DNA from: Megascapheus bottae
Lineage: Eukaryota > Chordata > Mammalia > Rodentia > Geomyidae
NCBI GenBank assembly: GCA_024803745.1
Contig: JANJXV010000013.1
Location: forward strand, 16,365,501-16,429,500
Direction: 5' to 3'
DNA: 64,000 bases
A program made the position numbers and the translations under genes. Position 1 is the stretch's first letter. The number at the start of each line of letters is the position of its first letter. This document shows, piece by piece, positions 23,001 through 32,384 of the stretch. The notes under the pieces were generated by a model, which saw nothing but the letters and a program-made list of their open reading frames with translations, did not search any database and was not told the DNA's origin.

Positions 23001-24614
23001 AGCGGCCATTGTGGCACTCTGCATAAGTCCTGTGAATCATAAGTGCAACACCCCACCCCAACTGTCCACACTGACTTGTGTGGGAGGTGCAGGCTGCTCC
23101 CTCCACACCTGGCCTGTTAAGTAGGGCAGGCCATTCCAAGTGTACCCTCAGTGCATTGAGCCATGTACGTTGGTGGTAGTGTATATACTGGTTGAAAGAT
23201 CAGGCCCGGACTCAGACCTGGTTTAGATCTCAATCCTTTTGGGAATCCCATACTCACTATGACCTTCAAAAAGCACCTCTCTAGGCCTCTTCCTTGTCAT
23301 CTGAAATGCTAGCACAGTAACCATATCTACTTCACAGTATTCTTTTTTTTTCTGGGGAGTGGGGGCGGTGTGGAGGTCATGGGGCTTGAACTCGCCTGGG
23401 CACTGTCCCTGAGCTCTTCAACTCAAGGCTATCGCTCTACCCCTGGGCCTAGGCGTTGGCCCTGAGCTCTTCAGCTAAAGGCTACTGAACCAAGCCCTAC
23501 TTTCCATTTCCTAGAGGTTAATTGGAGATAAGAGTCTCAGGTCCTTTTGTGCCCAGGATGGCTTTGAACCTTGATGCTCAGATCTCAGCCTCCTGAGTAG
23601 CTAGGGTTACAGGCATGAGCCACCGGGCCTCGCTTCACAGCATTCTTAAGAGCAGTAAATACCATCAAGCTCAGCAGAGGGGCAGTTAATTCATCTGTGC
23701 TTGATAATCCAACCAGTCCACACATCAATTATGACAGCATGCATAATGAATAATAGATCAATCCATCATGGCATGATGAAGGATAGATCTGTCAAACTCC
23801 ATTCAAGCTGAAAAGTTATACCCCGCCTGGCCCCTGAATGAAGAAGTCTAACTGCCTGCCTCATGATCTCCCATACCCCACATCAATTCCACCAGGTACC
23901 TGTGTCCTCTGGGGAGCCATAGGAAGGACTGCCCTGGGATAAGGTGGCCCAGCTTGAGTCCTCATCACTGGCTGCACTGTTTCGCATGCCAAACAGGAGG
24001 CTGGCACTCTTGCTGTGTTCCCGAGGGCCATCTGTAAGGGCCTGGGTCCCAGAGGGGACTTCCACATTTTCCAGGGGCTCAGGCAGTCCTGGGGGAGAAG
24101 ACAAGTCCTCCTCCTCCTCCTCCTCATCTTCATCATCCTCTTCGGCCTCTCCCGCTGCTTTCTCCACTCCCTCGTCTGACCCCTGCTCTTGGGTGCTGAT
24201 GATGAGGCCAGATCCTCGAAGGCCTCTGTTGGCCGTGTTATGGGCTGAGAGCTCTAGCTCTGAGTATAGATGCATCAGGCCTTTGGGGCCCAGAGGTGCT
24301 GTTTCAGGCTCCTGATTGGCCTCCTCTGCCAGGGTCAGGGTCACGTTGCGGTTCTGGTCACGGTGGGCTGTGGCAGCCCGCCGGAGCTGGTTCTGGCCCT
24401 CCTTCAGCCACTTGGCATTGGCAGGGCCTGGCTCAGGCCCACCACCCTCCCCCATGGCACTGCGCAAGTCCTTTGGTCCCACAGCTGTGGCTTGCAGCTT
24501 GGCGTTAAGCAGCTGGTTGTGGGCAGCGTGCAGAGGCAAAGGTAGGCTGAGTGCAGGGCCTCCGTGGCTGTTGGCATTAATGGCCGACTGGCTCAGTGAT
24601 GATGGGAGAGACAT
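7339..24614 (-). CDS. APBB1: APBB1 (Fe65), APP-binding adaptor (complete, 14 coding exons, 708 aa)
   Basis: Neuron-enriched adaptor. PTB2 binds the cytoplasmic tail of amyloid precursor protein, PTB1 binds partners such as Tip60 and LRP1, and the WW domain binds proline-rich partners (family knowledge). Coding exons in gene order: 24614-23900, 18375-18200, 18099-18043, 17950-17865, 17758-17695, 17285-17136, 16755-16628, 16516-16511, 16197-16083, 15923-15839, 15356-15273, 8238-8123, 7766-7590 and 7506-7339. They total 2127 nt with all phases consistent. Domains: acidic stretch about 165-180, WW about 251-284 (GWMRVQ to TTQWEPP), PTB1 about 366-505, PTB2 about 530-695. The start [19 protein letters not shown] matches human MSVPSS. 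Human is 710 aa. Identification is near certain. Confidence 0.98.
7590..7766 (-). CDS. APBB1: APBB1 coding exon 14 (PTB2, residues 595-653)
   Basis: 177 nt, phase 0 at both ends, encoding [20 protein letters not shown] and [20 protein letters not shown]. This is the core of the APP-binding PTB2 domain. The donor is ATG|GTAAGC. Confidence 0.97.
7806..8060 (+). repeat. 7SL-Geo composite SINE in APBB1 intron 13
   Basis: 7SL head plus Geo tail with an A-rich end, antisense to the gene and close to exon 13. Confidence 0.8.
8123..8238 (-). CDS. APBB1: APBB1 coding exon 13 (PTB2, residues 556-594)
   Basis: 116 nt encoding [20 protein letters not shown] and [18 protein letters not shown]. The acceptor is TTCCAG and the donor is CAG|GTAAAG. 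Confidence 0.96.
8817..8864. repeat. (TG)n microsatellite
   Basis: TG repeat, with one interruption, next to a minus-strand Geo half. Confidence 0.9.
8878..9003 (-). repeat. Geo-type SINE fragment
   Basis: Minus-strand Geo half and linker (GTTAATTGGAGATGAGTCTC), cut off by the next SINE. Confidence 0.65.
9014..9340 (+). repeat. 7SL head followed by IDL-Geo SINE
   Basis: A 7SL-type head (9014 to about 9154) is followed by a full IDL-Geo unit with box B GGGTCAATTCC and an A-rich tail. Confidence 0.7.
9384..9500 (+). repeat. 7SL-type SINE, diverged
   Basis: Starts TGCACTGGGCATTGTGGTGC; the internal sequence is diverged from the other copies. Confidence 0.55.
9544..9655 (-). repeat. Geo SINE fragment
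   Basis: Minus-strand Geo half after a G run (AGTCCTGGGGCTTGAATTTA). Confidence 0.65.
10830..10985 (+). repeat. L2-like 3' end
   Basis: Resembles the L2 3' end by its motif order: ATTTCTTGAAGACAGGAG, GGCACAAATCAAGTACTCAA, then GCTGAATGGATAAAT. Confidence 0.5.
10988..11185 (-). repeat. 7SL-Geo composite SINE
   Basis: Minus-strand Geo half, then 7SL half (CTCGGCCTCCTGAGTAACTG). Confidence 0.75.
11217..11440 (+). repeat. 7SL-Geo composite SINE
   Basis: 7SL head, TCTTATGTCCAGCGAACCAC junction, Geo half and A tail. Confidence 0.8.
12178..12400 (-). repeat. 7SL-Geo composite SINE
   Basis: Minus-strand copy, moderately diverged. Confidence 0.7.
12430..13005 (+). mobile_element. Old LTR fragment, ERVL-MaLR type
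   Basis: The end with GAGCCAAAATAAATC and AAAGCTGACTAAC and the start with GGTCCATGTGTTAAAGGCTC resemble MaLR LTRs. Non-coding. Confidence 0.45.
13497..13712 (+). repeat. 7SL-Geo composite SINE
   Basis: CCTGTGATCCTAGCTACTCA head and Geo tail ending in an A-rich run. Confidence 0.75.
13779..13850 (+). repeat. ID-like monomer SINE
   Basis: Only the tRNA-Ala-like half (CAGCTCAGTGGTAAAGCACG); no Geo half. Confidence 0.6.
13957..13999. repeat. (GT)n microsatellite
   Basis: Uninterrupted GT run leading into a minus-strand SINE. Confidence 0.92.
14000..14215 (-). repeat. 7SL-Geo composite SINE
   Basis: Minus-strand Geo half (GCACCCTACCACTTGAGCC) then 7SL half. Confidence 0.75.
14275..14497 (-). 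repeat. 7SL-Geo composite SINE
   Basis: Second minus-strand copy right after the previous one. Confidence 0.75.
15014..15235 (+). repeat. 7SL-Geo composite SINE next to APBB1 exon 12
   Basis: Plus-strand copy whose poly-A ends about 20 bp from the exon 12 donor region. Confidence 0.8.
15273..15356 (-). CDS. APBB1: APBB1 coding exon 12 (PTB2 start, residues 528-556)
   Basis: 84 nt encoding [20 protein letters not shown] and VPVAKPV. A 7-kb intron full of repeats follows. The donor is GTTG|GTATGT. Confidence 0.96.
15570..15748 (-). repeat. IDL-Geo SINE
   Basis: Minus-strand, both halves present (GAGGAATCGAACCTGGGTCT). Confidence 0.8.
15839..15923 (-). CDS. APBB1: APBB1 coding exon 11 (residues 500-528)
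   Basis: 85 nt encoding [20 protein letters not shown] and KLVDVPFQ, the end of PTB1 and the linker to PTB2. The donor is CCAAG|GTCAGT. Confidence 0.96.
16083..16197 (-). CDS. APBB1: APBB1 coding exon 10 (PTB1, residues 461-499)
   Basis: 115 nt encoding [19 protein letters not shown] to SLHEICSK. The 3' end is followed by GCACGG rather than GT. This is the only frame-consistent join to exon 11 that reproduces the family sequence (CSK then IMAERR). Confidence 0.95.
16511..16516 (-). CDS. APBB1: APBB1 6-nt microexon 9 (adds two residues, Arg-Glu)
   Basis: Minus-strand AGAGAG lies between an acceptor (CCCAG) and a donor (GTACTA). With exon 8 ending in AG and exon 10 starting in G, inclusion gives the in-frame string SGRERDFAY and skipping gives SGRDFAY. 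Human Fe65 is known to have a neuron-specific 6-nt exon 9 with exactly this effect. Too small for any ORF search. Brain-type inclusion is inferred from the family. Confidence 0.93.
16628..16755 (-). CDS. APBB1: APBB1 coding exon 8 (PTB1, residues 417-459)
   Basis: 128 nt encoding [20 protein letters not shown] and then [12 protein letters not shown]. It ends two bases into an Arg codon, so both the microexon and exon 10 can follow in frame. The donor is GGAAG|GTGTGA. Confidence 0.97.
17136..17285 (-). CDS. APBB1: APBB1 coding exon 7 (PTB1 start, residues 367-416)
   Basis: 150 nt encoding [20 protein letters not shown] and [18 protein letters not shown], identical to the remembered human sequence over most of its length. 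The donor is GAG|GTGAGG. Confidence 0.97.
17695..17758 (-). CDS. APBB1: APBB1 coding exon 6 (residues 345-366)
   Basis: 64 nt encoding [19 protein letters not shown] and IK, leading into PTB1. The donor is AAG|GTTTGT. Confidence 0.95.
17865..17950 (-). CDS. APBB1: APBB1 coding exon 5 (residues 317-345)
   Basis: 86 nt encoding the acidic linker [19 protein letters not shown] and PFPAQSL. The donor is CTCAG|GTGAGT. Confidence 0.95.
18043..18099 (-). CDS. APBB1: APBB1 coding exon 4 (residues 298-316)
   Basis: A 57-nt exon encoding [19 protein letters not shown]. Human has G in place of R after FAH. The acceptor is CCTCCAG and the donor is AAG|GTGGGT. Confidence 0.95.
18200..18375 (-). CDS. APBB1: APBB1 coding exon 3 (WW domain, residues 239-297)
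   Basis: Encodes the whole WW domain: [20 protein letters not shown] and then [11 protein letters not shown], with both signature Trp residues. The donor is CAG|GTGAGG. Its in-frame Met could start N-terminally shortened isoforms. Confidence 0.97.
19815..19920 (-). promoter_or_regulatory. APBB1: Possible internal APBB1 promoter and alternative first exon in intron 2
   Basis: On the minus strand an RFX X-box-like palindrome GTTACCAAGGAAAC (19904-19917) lies about 90 bp upstream of a good donor, GGCAG|GTGAGG, at 19815. CpGs and a TGACGT core are nearby. The stretch has no ATG, so a transcript spliced to exon 3 could start at the exon 3 Met. Human APBB1 has N-terminally short isoforms from alternative 5' exons (from memory). 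Inference only. Confidence 0.3.
20690..21360 (+). repeat. L2-like LINE 3' region
   Basis: Ancient LINE-type order: CTCTTGGCCTGCAGGATAAA, later CCTGGCACAGTGTATATGC, then ATTCATTCA-rich end. Confidence 0.5.
22400..22585 (+). repeat. IDL-Geo SINE
   Basis: CAGGAGTTTGGCCAAGTGGT start, Geo half, A-rich end. Confidence 0.8.
23350..23632 (-). repeat. 7SL-Geo composite SINE with partly duplicated Geo half
   Basis: Minus-strand. The CCCTGAGCTCTTCAACTCAA segment recurs about 60 bp later, so part of the Geo half is doubled. Confidence 0.65.
23900..24614 (-). CDS. APBB1: APBB1 coding exon 2 with start codon (residues 1-239)
   Basis: First coding exon. The exon itself begins at 24628, 14 nt before the ATG. 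It encodes the N-terminal region, including [20 protein letters not shown], a Glu/Asp-rich stretch before [13 protein letters not shown], and the Ser-rich [20 protein letters not shown]. The donor is ACAG|GTACCT. Confidence 0.97.
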
Positions 24615-25611
24615 GGCCTTGGCAGATCCTGTGGGGTGGGGAGAGGAGATCATGTTGAGCCTCTGGACTGGACAACAGCATCCCTGCTTCCACCCCAGAC
24701 CTGTGCAAATCCCTCATTTCCACATACTAGGCCGGCCAGCACACAACGATCCACGGCCCATGAGCTACTTTCCCACCAGAATGACAGGGGTCATCTTCTG
24801 CCCCTGTACCATCACCCCCCTCTCCCCCCACCCTGCCCCTGTCATAAGCCACGCCCAGATCTGTAACCCACCCCCTCTACAATCCCTAGCCTGAAAACTT
24901 TCTCAGATAGCAGGGCCAGTGACTGCTTGGTCGCACTGCCAGCAGAGCCTCTGCACAATGGCTCTCAGTGCATCTCTCCCCCCACAGCTCATCCAGCCAG
25001 AGCTTACTGTGCCAGGGACACAGCTGGCATGGGGCTGGTTCATGCCAAGTTCTGGACACTGGACACGGACTACTCCTTTCCTCCTGCCATGTTACCACCC
25101 CAGGCCCCATCACGGTGAGCTCTCCAACCTGTGCTTGTATCATTGTAAATCAGGGCACTCAATAGACTAGGGTCCATGTGGAAAGGAGCATAGATAGAGA
25201 GTGTTAAGCTAGGCCTCTGAGGCATGGCCCAGAGGAAGAGCTTTCAGCTCCAATGTATGGCTTCTTCAGCCAGCTGAAGCTCTGTTTTGGTGACTATTCC
25301 TATAAAGTATCTCATCTAAGCCACCAGTCAGTCACCATGTCAGCCCTTATAATATCTGGATCCACTCAAGAGTTGGACCCCTCCAGCCATTTAGGCCTAA
25401 ATGTCACCTCAGTAAAGCCTTCCCTAAGCACTCATTTTAAAATCTCAGCCCCCCCCCCCTCCACCGCAATCTTACTTTTCCCTGGTACCTATTACCATCT
25501 AACAAACCAATTTTAGCATTTACTTTATCTAGTGATTGTCTCCTCAGGCCTCTAATTTAAGTTCCACTATTAATGAGAATTTTTGACTTTTTGTTTTCAA
25601 TTTTTTTGTGT

Positions 25612-25835
25612 GTGTATGTTGGTACTAGGCCTTGCACTCAGGGCCTGGGTACTATTCCTCAGCTTTTTCACCCAAGGCTGGCACTCTACTGCTTGAGTCA
25701 CACCTTCACTTCCAGCTTTTTGTTAGTTACCTGAAGATAAATTCCTCAAGGACTTTTCTGTCTGGGCTGCTTTTGAGCCATGAGCTTCAGATCTCTGCCT
25801 CCTAGTAGCTAGGATTACAGGCATGAGCCACTAGT
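25612..25835 (-). repeat. 7SL-Geo composite SINE
   Basis: Minus-strand copy ending GATTACAGGCATGAGCCACT. Confidence 0.75.
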
Positions 25836-25859
25836 AAAGAGCATCTTCTATTTTTGTTT

Positions 25860-25945
25860 CAATGTAGTAGGCCTAGTGCTGAACATAGTGCTGGCCCTGA
25901 GCAGAAACTCAATAAATATTTATTAAATCCATGCATGAATTTATC
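25860..25945 (+). repeat. L2-like 3' end
   Basis: AACTCAATAAATATTTATTA ending typical of L2. Confidence 0.45.
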
Positions 25946-27249
25946 CTTCCACCTCTCCTGAGCCCAAGAGATATAAAGATGCATCTCCTCTAGCCAGCCT
26001 AGCAAACACCTTGATTATGTCACTGTGTCTCAGTAGTAGTTCCTCAGATCCTAGCACAAAGCTAGCCATACATCTGTAAAATAAAATTTTAAAAGGTTTC
26101 TGTCTGTGTATTTATCTCACATAATCTGCTCAGGGTGGCTTCACCTCAGCAATAAGGAAGCTCTTGGTCACTGGAATACAGAAGGAAAAAAAAAAAAACC
26201 AAGGCAGCTTTGCCTCCACCCAGAAGCACAGTAATTTTCCAAAAAAGGAAAGCAGATTGTGTCATTTCCTAGTTTATAAAATTAAAGGGCTCCATGCTGC
26301 CTTTGGAATAACAGCTATGCTCAATAGCAAGATACCCAGAGAACTATCTCAGCCAACCCCAGTGACCTCTCAGTGATCCCTCCCCTTCCAGCCTTCTTTA
26401 CACCTTTTATTTCAGCCACATAAACACCTTTTATTTCAGGTTCCAGGATTCTGGAACCTGTCACACATGTCAAACAAGGCCCTGGGTCTTTATTTACACA
26501 GTTCCCTCAGTCTGGAATCCTTCTTCCCTTGTGAGAACCTCTTCTTATGTTTCAAAACTTGGCTCAGCAGTCCCTGCTCCTAAGCAATCTTTCCTGTTTC
26601 CTCCCCACAGTAGGCACTGGACTGCTATTAGAATACCTGAGACCACATCTTACTCAATTTCACAGTCCAGTACTAAGGAGAGTATACTGTGTGTTGATGA
26701 GAATTGATGTCATCGTAGGAAAAGGATAGAAAGGGTAGATATTGGGAAGGGGAGAACTAGATTTGGGAAGCTTCTAACTGGCTGGGAATAGATACCAAAG
26801 AAAGCTTGTGTGGCCTCATGGGTTGAGGATGGGCAGAGACAGTCTTTGGGAGGGCGCTCAAGAACCATGTAAGAGCCCTGAGAGGGGGTGGGAGCCCCAA
26901 AAAACGAAGCTGAGATCCAGAAACAGAGACAGGAAGAGGATCTGCTTCAACCAATACCCTGATTCAGAGACCATTCAACAATTACATCTCCATAAGTTTG
27001 GGAAGGTGTTGGGTAAAGCCAGGTTTCTCAGAGGTCAGGAAGGGTGCTCTGAGAAGAGTGAGTGCTATGTGATGTTGGACAGTAAAAAGCCAGGTTGACT
27101 TTGTAGTACAAAAGCACTGGGGGTGAGATGGGGAATGTTGTCAGTGCTGAGACCTGAGCATCAAGCCTGCCAGCAGGGCCTCCATCACTTCACTTTCTGA
27201 GATTAAAAGAGTGATCAGCTACTCGATTTCTTTAAGAAGAAACAAAATC

Positions 27250-27252
<3 letters not shown>

Positions 27253-27307
<55 letters not shown>

Positions 27308-27343
27308 ATCTCTCTCTCCCTCCCTCCCTCCTTCTTCTTCTTC

Positions 27344-27415
<72 letters not shown>

Positions 27416-27445
27416 CCTCCCTCCCTCCCTCCCTCCCTCCCTCCC
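27253..27445. repeat. Polypyrimidine (CT)n/(CCCT)n tract in APBB1 intron 1
   Basis: About 190 bp of almost pure pyrimidine on the plus strand, mixing CT, CTT and CCCT units. Confidence 0.95.
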
Positions 27446-28097
27446 ACTCTCCCTCCCCCCTGTTCCTTTGCTTCATACTCCATTCTGGAAGCATCTCAAA
27501 GAATGAAAACAATTAAATGAATTCTGGCTCAAGGCAGGAAGCTGAACAGAATCCTGGGGCCAAAAACTAAAAGTAGGAGCCATTAAGCCTAAAGAAACTC
27601 ATACCAGACTAATGGAAACAGAAGCTGAGTCCTACTCAAAGTCAAGAGTCTTCTAACCAGATACTCTGTAAGAGAGCAAGCACAGTGGTTGGTACTGGGG
27701 AGAGAGACAAATAATAAAAGGCTCCTCCCCTGGAGGAACTCTAGAGGGAGGGTCGCAGAACAACACAGTGCAATCTAACACTGTAGAAGTGTGCCTGATC
27801 CCTACTTGTATTCCATGTTTACTGCACAGATCATTATTATGCTGGGAGAACAAGGCATGCTCAAGTCTAAAGTTTCCTCTAACCCAGGAAGGAAGACTAC
27901 TTAAGTCTCTTGAACCAATGCTTCAGCTCCCCCGGCCTCTCAAAGATGGTCTTCTGTCCTAGTTGACCCAGGAAAAAGAAGCTATTGGTTCATTTTCAAG
28001 CATACAAATTCACCAACTATGCAACAGCATTTTTCTTGCTAAAACCAAATGTTAAATCTATAATTTAGATCCATCCTGTCATGCCTTTCTAAGATTT

Positions 28098-28293
28098 TTT
28101 TTTTTTTGCCGGTCCTGGGGCTTAAACTCAGGGCTTGAGCACTGAGTTTCTTTTTGCTCAACACTAGCACCCTACCCCTTGAGCCACAGTGTCACTTCCA
28201 GCTTTTTCTGTTTATGTAGTGCTGAGGAATTGAACCCAGAGCTTTGTGCATGCTAGGCAAGCACTCTATTACTAAACCACATTCCCAATCCCC
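28098..28293 (-). repeat. IDL-Geo SINE
   Basis: Minus-strand, both halves, ends CCACATTCCCAATCCC. Confidence 0.8.
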
Positions 28294-28392
28294 TTTCTAG
28301 GATTTTCTACTACCTTTTTTCCCTTTCACAAGTAAACCCTGAATCTATCTATTCACTGTTGCCATTTCCTTGCTTCCTATTCCTCAGTGCTT

Positions 28393-28393
28393 T

Positions 28394-28450
<57 letters not shown>

Positions 28451-28453
28451 TGT
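28393..28453. repeat. (TG)n microsatellite
   Basis: About 60 bp of TG, at the poly-T side of the next SINE. Confidence 0.92.
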
Positions 28454-28454
28454 A

Positions 28455-28682
28455 CTGGTGCCAGAACTTGAACTCACAGTCTGGGAGCTGTTCCTTAGGC
28501 TTTTCTGTTCAGGGTTAGTGCTTTACCTCTTGAGCCACAGCTCCATTTTCACCTTTTTGGTGGCCAATTGGAGATAAGAGTCTCATGAATTTTCTTACTA
28601 GGTTGGCTTCAAACCATGATTCTCAGACCTTGGCCTTCTGAATAGTGAGAAATTACAGGCCTGGGCCACTGGAACCCAGCTC
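28455..28682 (-). repeat. 7SL-Geo composite SINE
   Basis: Minus-strand copy. Confidence 0.75.
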
Positions 28683-28904
28683 CTTGGACCTTTCTAATCC
28701 AATTTCCATCCCTAGCAAAATTCAGTAAAGCTTCTGCAGGTCAACATAGTCCTGTTGTCCTTTCATCCAATGGATTTCTGTGTTCTCAGCAGTATCTGAC
28801 CACCTGAATTTTTCATCAGCTTTCACACACAGCTTCCACACTCTACATTCCTGTTCTGCTTTTCGGGGCGGGGGTAGGGGTAGCGGTGTTTGTTTGCATC
28901 TGTT

Positions 28905-29125
28905 TTGGTTTTGGTGCTGGCACTAGACAGAGGTTGAACTCAAGGCCTCGGTACTATCCTTTGGCTTTTCTTTTCTTTTTTCTTAATCTCACTTCTGGCT
29001 TTTTCCTAATTAAGTGCAGATACAAGTCTCCTGGACTTCCCTGCCCAGGCTGGCTTTGGATCATGATCCTTGGATCTCAGTCTCTAGAGTAGCTACCAGT
29101 ACACGCATGCACCACCAGCAACCAG
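28905..29125 (-). repeat. 7SL-Geo composite SINE, diverged
   Basis: Minus-strand copy with a shortened Geo half. Confidence 0.6.
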
Positions 29126-29774
29126 TCAGTGGTGGTTTTCTTCTGACAACTCTTTGTTGGCTTCTTAGACTCCTTTGTTGCTTCATCTGCCTCTACCAGC
29201 CATCACAGGCTGAGTTTCTCATAGCTTATGCCCTTTTCTCTTATCCTATGTCCAATAGTGACATTCATTCATGCCCACAGTTTCGGTGTATCATCTACAC
29301 ACTGCTGTCTTCCAAATGTACAACTCCATTTCAGATCCTGCATTTGTGCTCTTCATAAATACCTTCAACATTCTACTTAGCCATTGCTATCTCAAAGGCC
29401 TCTCAAACTAATTTGTCCACTTGAATTTCTTATGTCCATCTCTTAGCTGGTCTTCTTTTAGGCTCTAGAATTATGGAATGATGACTACTCATCCTTTTGC
29501 ACAAACTTGCAGGAGGAATACCATCCCAATACATCCTTCTCCCTCACTTCTTACATTCAACCCATCTGCAGATGACAGTTTCCTGGAAACAAAAAAAATC
29601 TGAATGTCTTCTACCCTACATCTCCATGACCATCCACATCTACATGAAGGGCAAAGACCTTAAGATCAAAATTCTCAGCATGCCTTAAACTACATTACTA
29701 GCCTGGCCCCTGCTTGCCTCTGCCCCTCCAGCACCCAGCTTTAGCCTCAACTACAAATGTTTGTGTTTTGTTTT

Positions 29775-30115
29775 ATTTTGTGTGCAGAGGGAGGCAGGTC
29801 ATGGAGATTGAACTTAGGGCCTGGGCGCTGTCCCTGAACCTCTTTTGCTCAAGTCTAGCACTCTACCACTTGAGTCACAATATCACTTACAGAGAGGGGA
29901 GCCTGGGTTTTGAAATCAGGGCTTCACCCTTTTTGACTCACTGCTAGAACTCTAACTCTTCAAACATGCTTCCAGTTCCAGCTTTTTTTTTTTTCTTCCT
30001 GGTTCACTGCAGATAAGAATCTCTCAGATTTTTTTCCCAGGCTGGCTTTGACTCTCAATCCTCAGATCTCAGTCTCATGAGTAACTTGAATTATATAGGT
30101 TTAAGCTACTAGGGC
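29775..30115 (-). repeat. 7SL-Geo SINE(s), diverged
   Basis: Minus-strand Geo half at 29790-29890, then a second Geo-like piece and a 7SL half. Probably two overlapping insertions. Confidence 0.55.
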
Positions 30116-30129
30116 CAGGACCATCATGT

Positions 30130-30275
30130 TATTCTTATTTGATTTCCCTCTGAGATTACCAGTTCTAGTCTATTTAGCCCATTGATCACATCTTTGGTAC
30201 CTAACTCGGTGCTACCTTGTACATATCACGTGCTCAAATCCTATTTGTTGAACGAATAAATAGATGATCAGGTAA
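30130..30275 (+). repeat. L2-like 3' end
   Basis: ACGTGCTCAAATCCTATTTG and TTGAACGAATAAATAGATGA ending. Confidence 0.45.
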
Positions 30276-31754
30276 ATATTTGAAATGACCACTCAGTGCT
30301 GTGTTAAAAATAGTTATGGAAAGATAAGCAAGAGGATGTGCTATTACTGCTGGCAAAGAAGAAAAGGGAGAATGGTATAGATTTAGTTTGATGTCAGTGG
30401 ATATAAATATTTAGATAGTGGATATCACAGCTTTTGGTGATACTAAATGGACAGAGGAGAGGATGAGCAGTTAATCTGGAATGTTTCCTAGAGCTCTGGC
30501 CTACATAACTACCTGGAAAGCAGTCATTTCTGAGATTTGAAGGAAGAATAATTGGAAGTGGAGTAGAAGAGGAACCAGAGAAGATAATTCAGCCAGAGCT
30601 GCAGTTTGGGAATGCCTGCTGGATCTCCAAAGGGATTTCAAAGGATAGTTATATATATGCATGAGTCTGGATTTAAGAAGAGCTTTCTGGGCCAGATATA
30701 TAAATTTGGGAATCATCAGCATATATATGAAATCTTGAAACCTTGGGAATGAATTTAAAAAAAAAAAAACACCCAGGGAGAAAGTGCAGAATGAGAGAAA
30801 ATAGGACCAAGAGCCTCTTCAGTATATACAGAGAGGAGGAGAGAACACAGGAAACTGAGAGGGAGTAGACAAAGCCTAGGAGAGAGATATCAGGGAAATG
30901 ATCCAAGGAGAATGAGCTGGTGGCCCTCCAGTGGGATACTATTAATGGGTAAAGGGGATCACAGCAAAGTGTCCCTGGAGTTTGCCTTAGGAAGAGGTCC
31001 CCAATGACCTTGGCACATCCGGAGCTCCAGTGGATATCAAGACAGAGCAGAGTGGTTTTAAGAATGAATGGGGAGTTAAGAAGTGTAGACAAGACGAAGT
31101 GCAGACAACCAAATCTGGGACTGGGGTGGAGGGAGGAGGAGAGGTGGTGGGGGAGGGATGTGTGCAAAATGCAAGAGATACACATGCTTCAACATAGATT
31201 TCCCAATAACCTCCGAGGTGGAGGTGGAAAGCCAGCTGCTCCTTATGGAGAACTCCTGACCGAGCTAGGCCTCCAGACCGAGCTGGGGACCTAGCGGGCC
31301 CCAGGGCACACCCCTCCAGTGGCAGAGGGCAACAGAATGCGGCTTGACAGATCCTAGGCCTCGGGCCTCCAGCTGGAATCTCGTGGCCCGCGTCCAACCC
31401 CGCCCTCCCCTCCCCCACTCGCCCCGCGCCCCTCGCCTCGCGCCCCACACATCTGCACCCTAAGCCACCCCCCGAGGGGGGGGGCACTGGAGGTTAAGGA
31501 TCAGGGGCCACTAGGCGGACCGCGGTGGACCCCGCGAGGAGGAGGAGGCAGGGGGACGGGGGTGGGGGGGGGAGATAGCACGGACTGGGAGGGAGGGAGG
31601 GGGCCTGGGCCTGGCCGGGTCTCGAGGTGGAGGGGGCGGGGGTGCTGGGCACTGCGGGGATGGTGCTGCACCCCCACACACACCTCTACCATCCCGATGG
31701 CTTAAAATGGATGACCAGGATCCGGCCAGCTGGGGTTACCCCTGCAGCTCCTAC

Positions 31755-31990
31755 CTGCACGGCGAGGCCCCAGGCCCAGGTGGCGGAAGGTGGCCTCAGG
31801 CTGCGGCGGCGGCGGCGGCGGCGGGGCTCAGGCTCCACCGCGGCTTCTCCATCACAACATCCCCCGCCCAGGAGCGCGCAGGCCGCGGGGCCGCGCCCCG
31901 AGCGGCGGCGGCGGCGGCGGAGGCGCGCGCGCGGAGAGAGGGGGAGGAGGACAGGGGGAGGGGCGCCATCTTGGGCCCGGCGCGCCAGCC
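31755..31990 (-). promoter_or_regulatory. APBB1: Probable APBB1 untranslated exon 1 and core promoter
   Basis: Inside the CpG island, a minus-strand donor CAG|GTAGGAG lies at 31755. Upstream of it on that strand are two (GCC)n tracts and a CGCGCG run. The distance to exon 2 (7.1 kb) and the gene length fit human APBB1. The transcription start is not defined, so the upper limit is a guess. Confidence 0.5.
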
Positions 31991-32063
31991 CCGCCCCCGT
32001 CCAGGCTGCAGCCAGCCGGGGGAGAGGTGGGGGATGGAGAGATGAAGGGGTGCTCAGTCTCCC

Positions 32064-32064
<1 letters not shown>

Positions 32065-32101
<37 letters not shown>
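32065..32101. repeat. (CA)n inside the APBB1 CpG island
   Basis: About 37 bp CA run within CpG-dense DNA. Confidence 0.92.
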
Positions 32102-32104
<3 letters not shown>

Positions 32105-32384
32105 GCGGGGTGCGCCCCACGGCCCCAAGCCCTTATCTCTCCCCTCCCCACCCCCTGACGCGCGCGGGGTGCCTGGGGACCGCTGCCCGGCGCGGCACCG
32201 CCCTCCACCGCGACGCTCCAGACTCACCCTGCGCGCCCCCCGGAGCTCCGGCGGCGCTGCGCCCCCGGCGTTGCGCCCCCGCCGCGCGGCGCACCCCGAG
32301 GCTGCAGCCCGAGCTGCCGTGGCGGGGGGCCGGGATCGCAGCCGGGGAGCCGACGTCCCGGTGGGAAGGCGGGGAGGACGCGGC

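Larger units (their letters stand above)
18376..23899 (-). other. APBB1: APBB1 intron 2
   Basis: A GC-rich, SINE-poor first part (18.4-20.5 kb) holds a C homopolymer at about 19509-19527 and the possible internal promoter. An L2-like stretch (20690-21360) and two SINEs follow. Confidence 0.65.
24629..31754 (-). other. APBB1: APBB1 intron 1
   Basis: Between the proposed untranslated exon 1 and exon 2. It holds SINEs, L2-like ends, a long polypyrimidine tract at 27253-27445 and a (TG)n at about 28393-28450. No coding exon was recognised. Confidence 0.55.

Noticed and set aside
24270..24894. Plus-strand open frames over APBB1 exon 2
   Set aside because: Shadow frames opposite a strongly conserved coding exon.
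27211..27516. Open frames encoding Leu-Ser or Arg-Glu repeats, both strands
   Set aside because: Direct translation of the CT/GA microsatellite.
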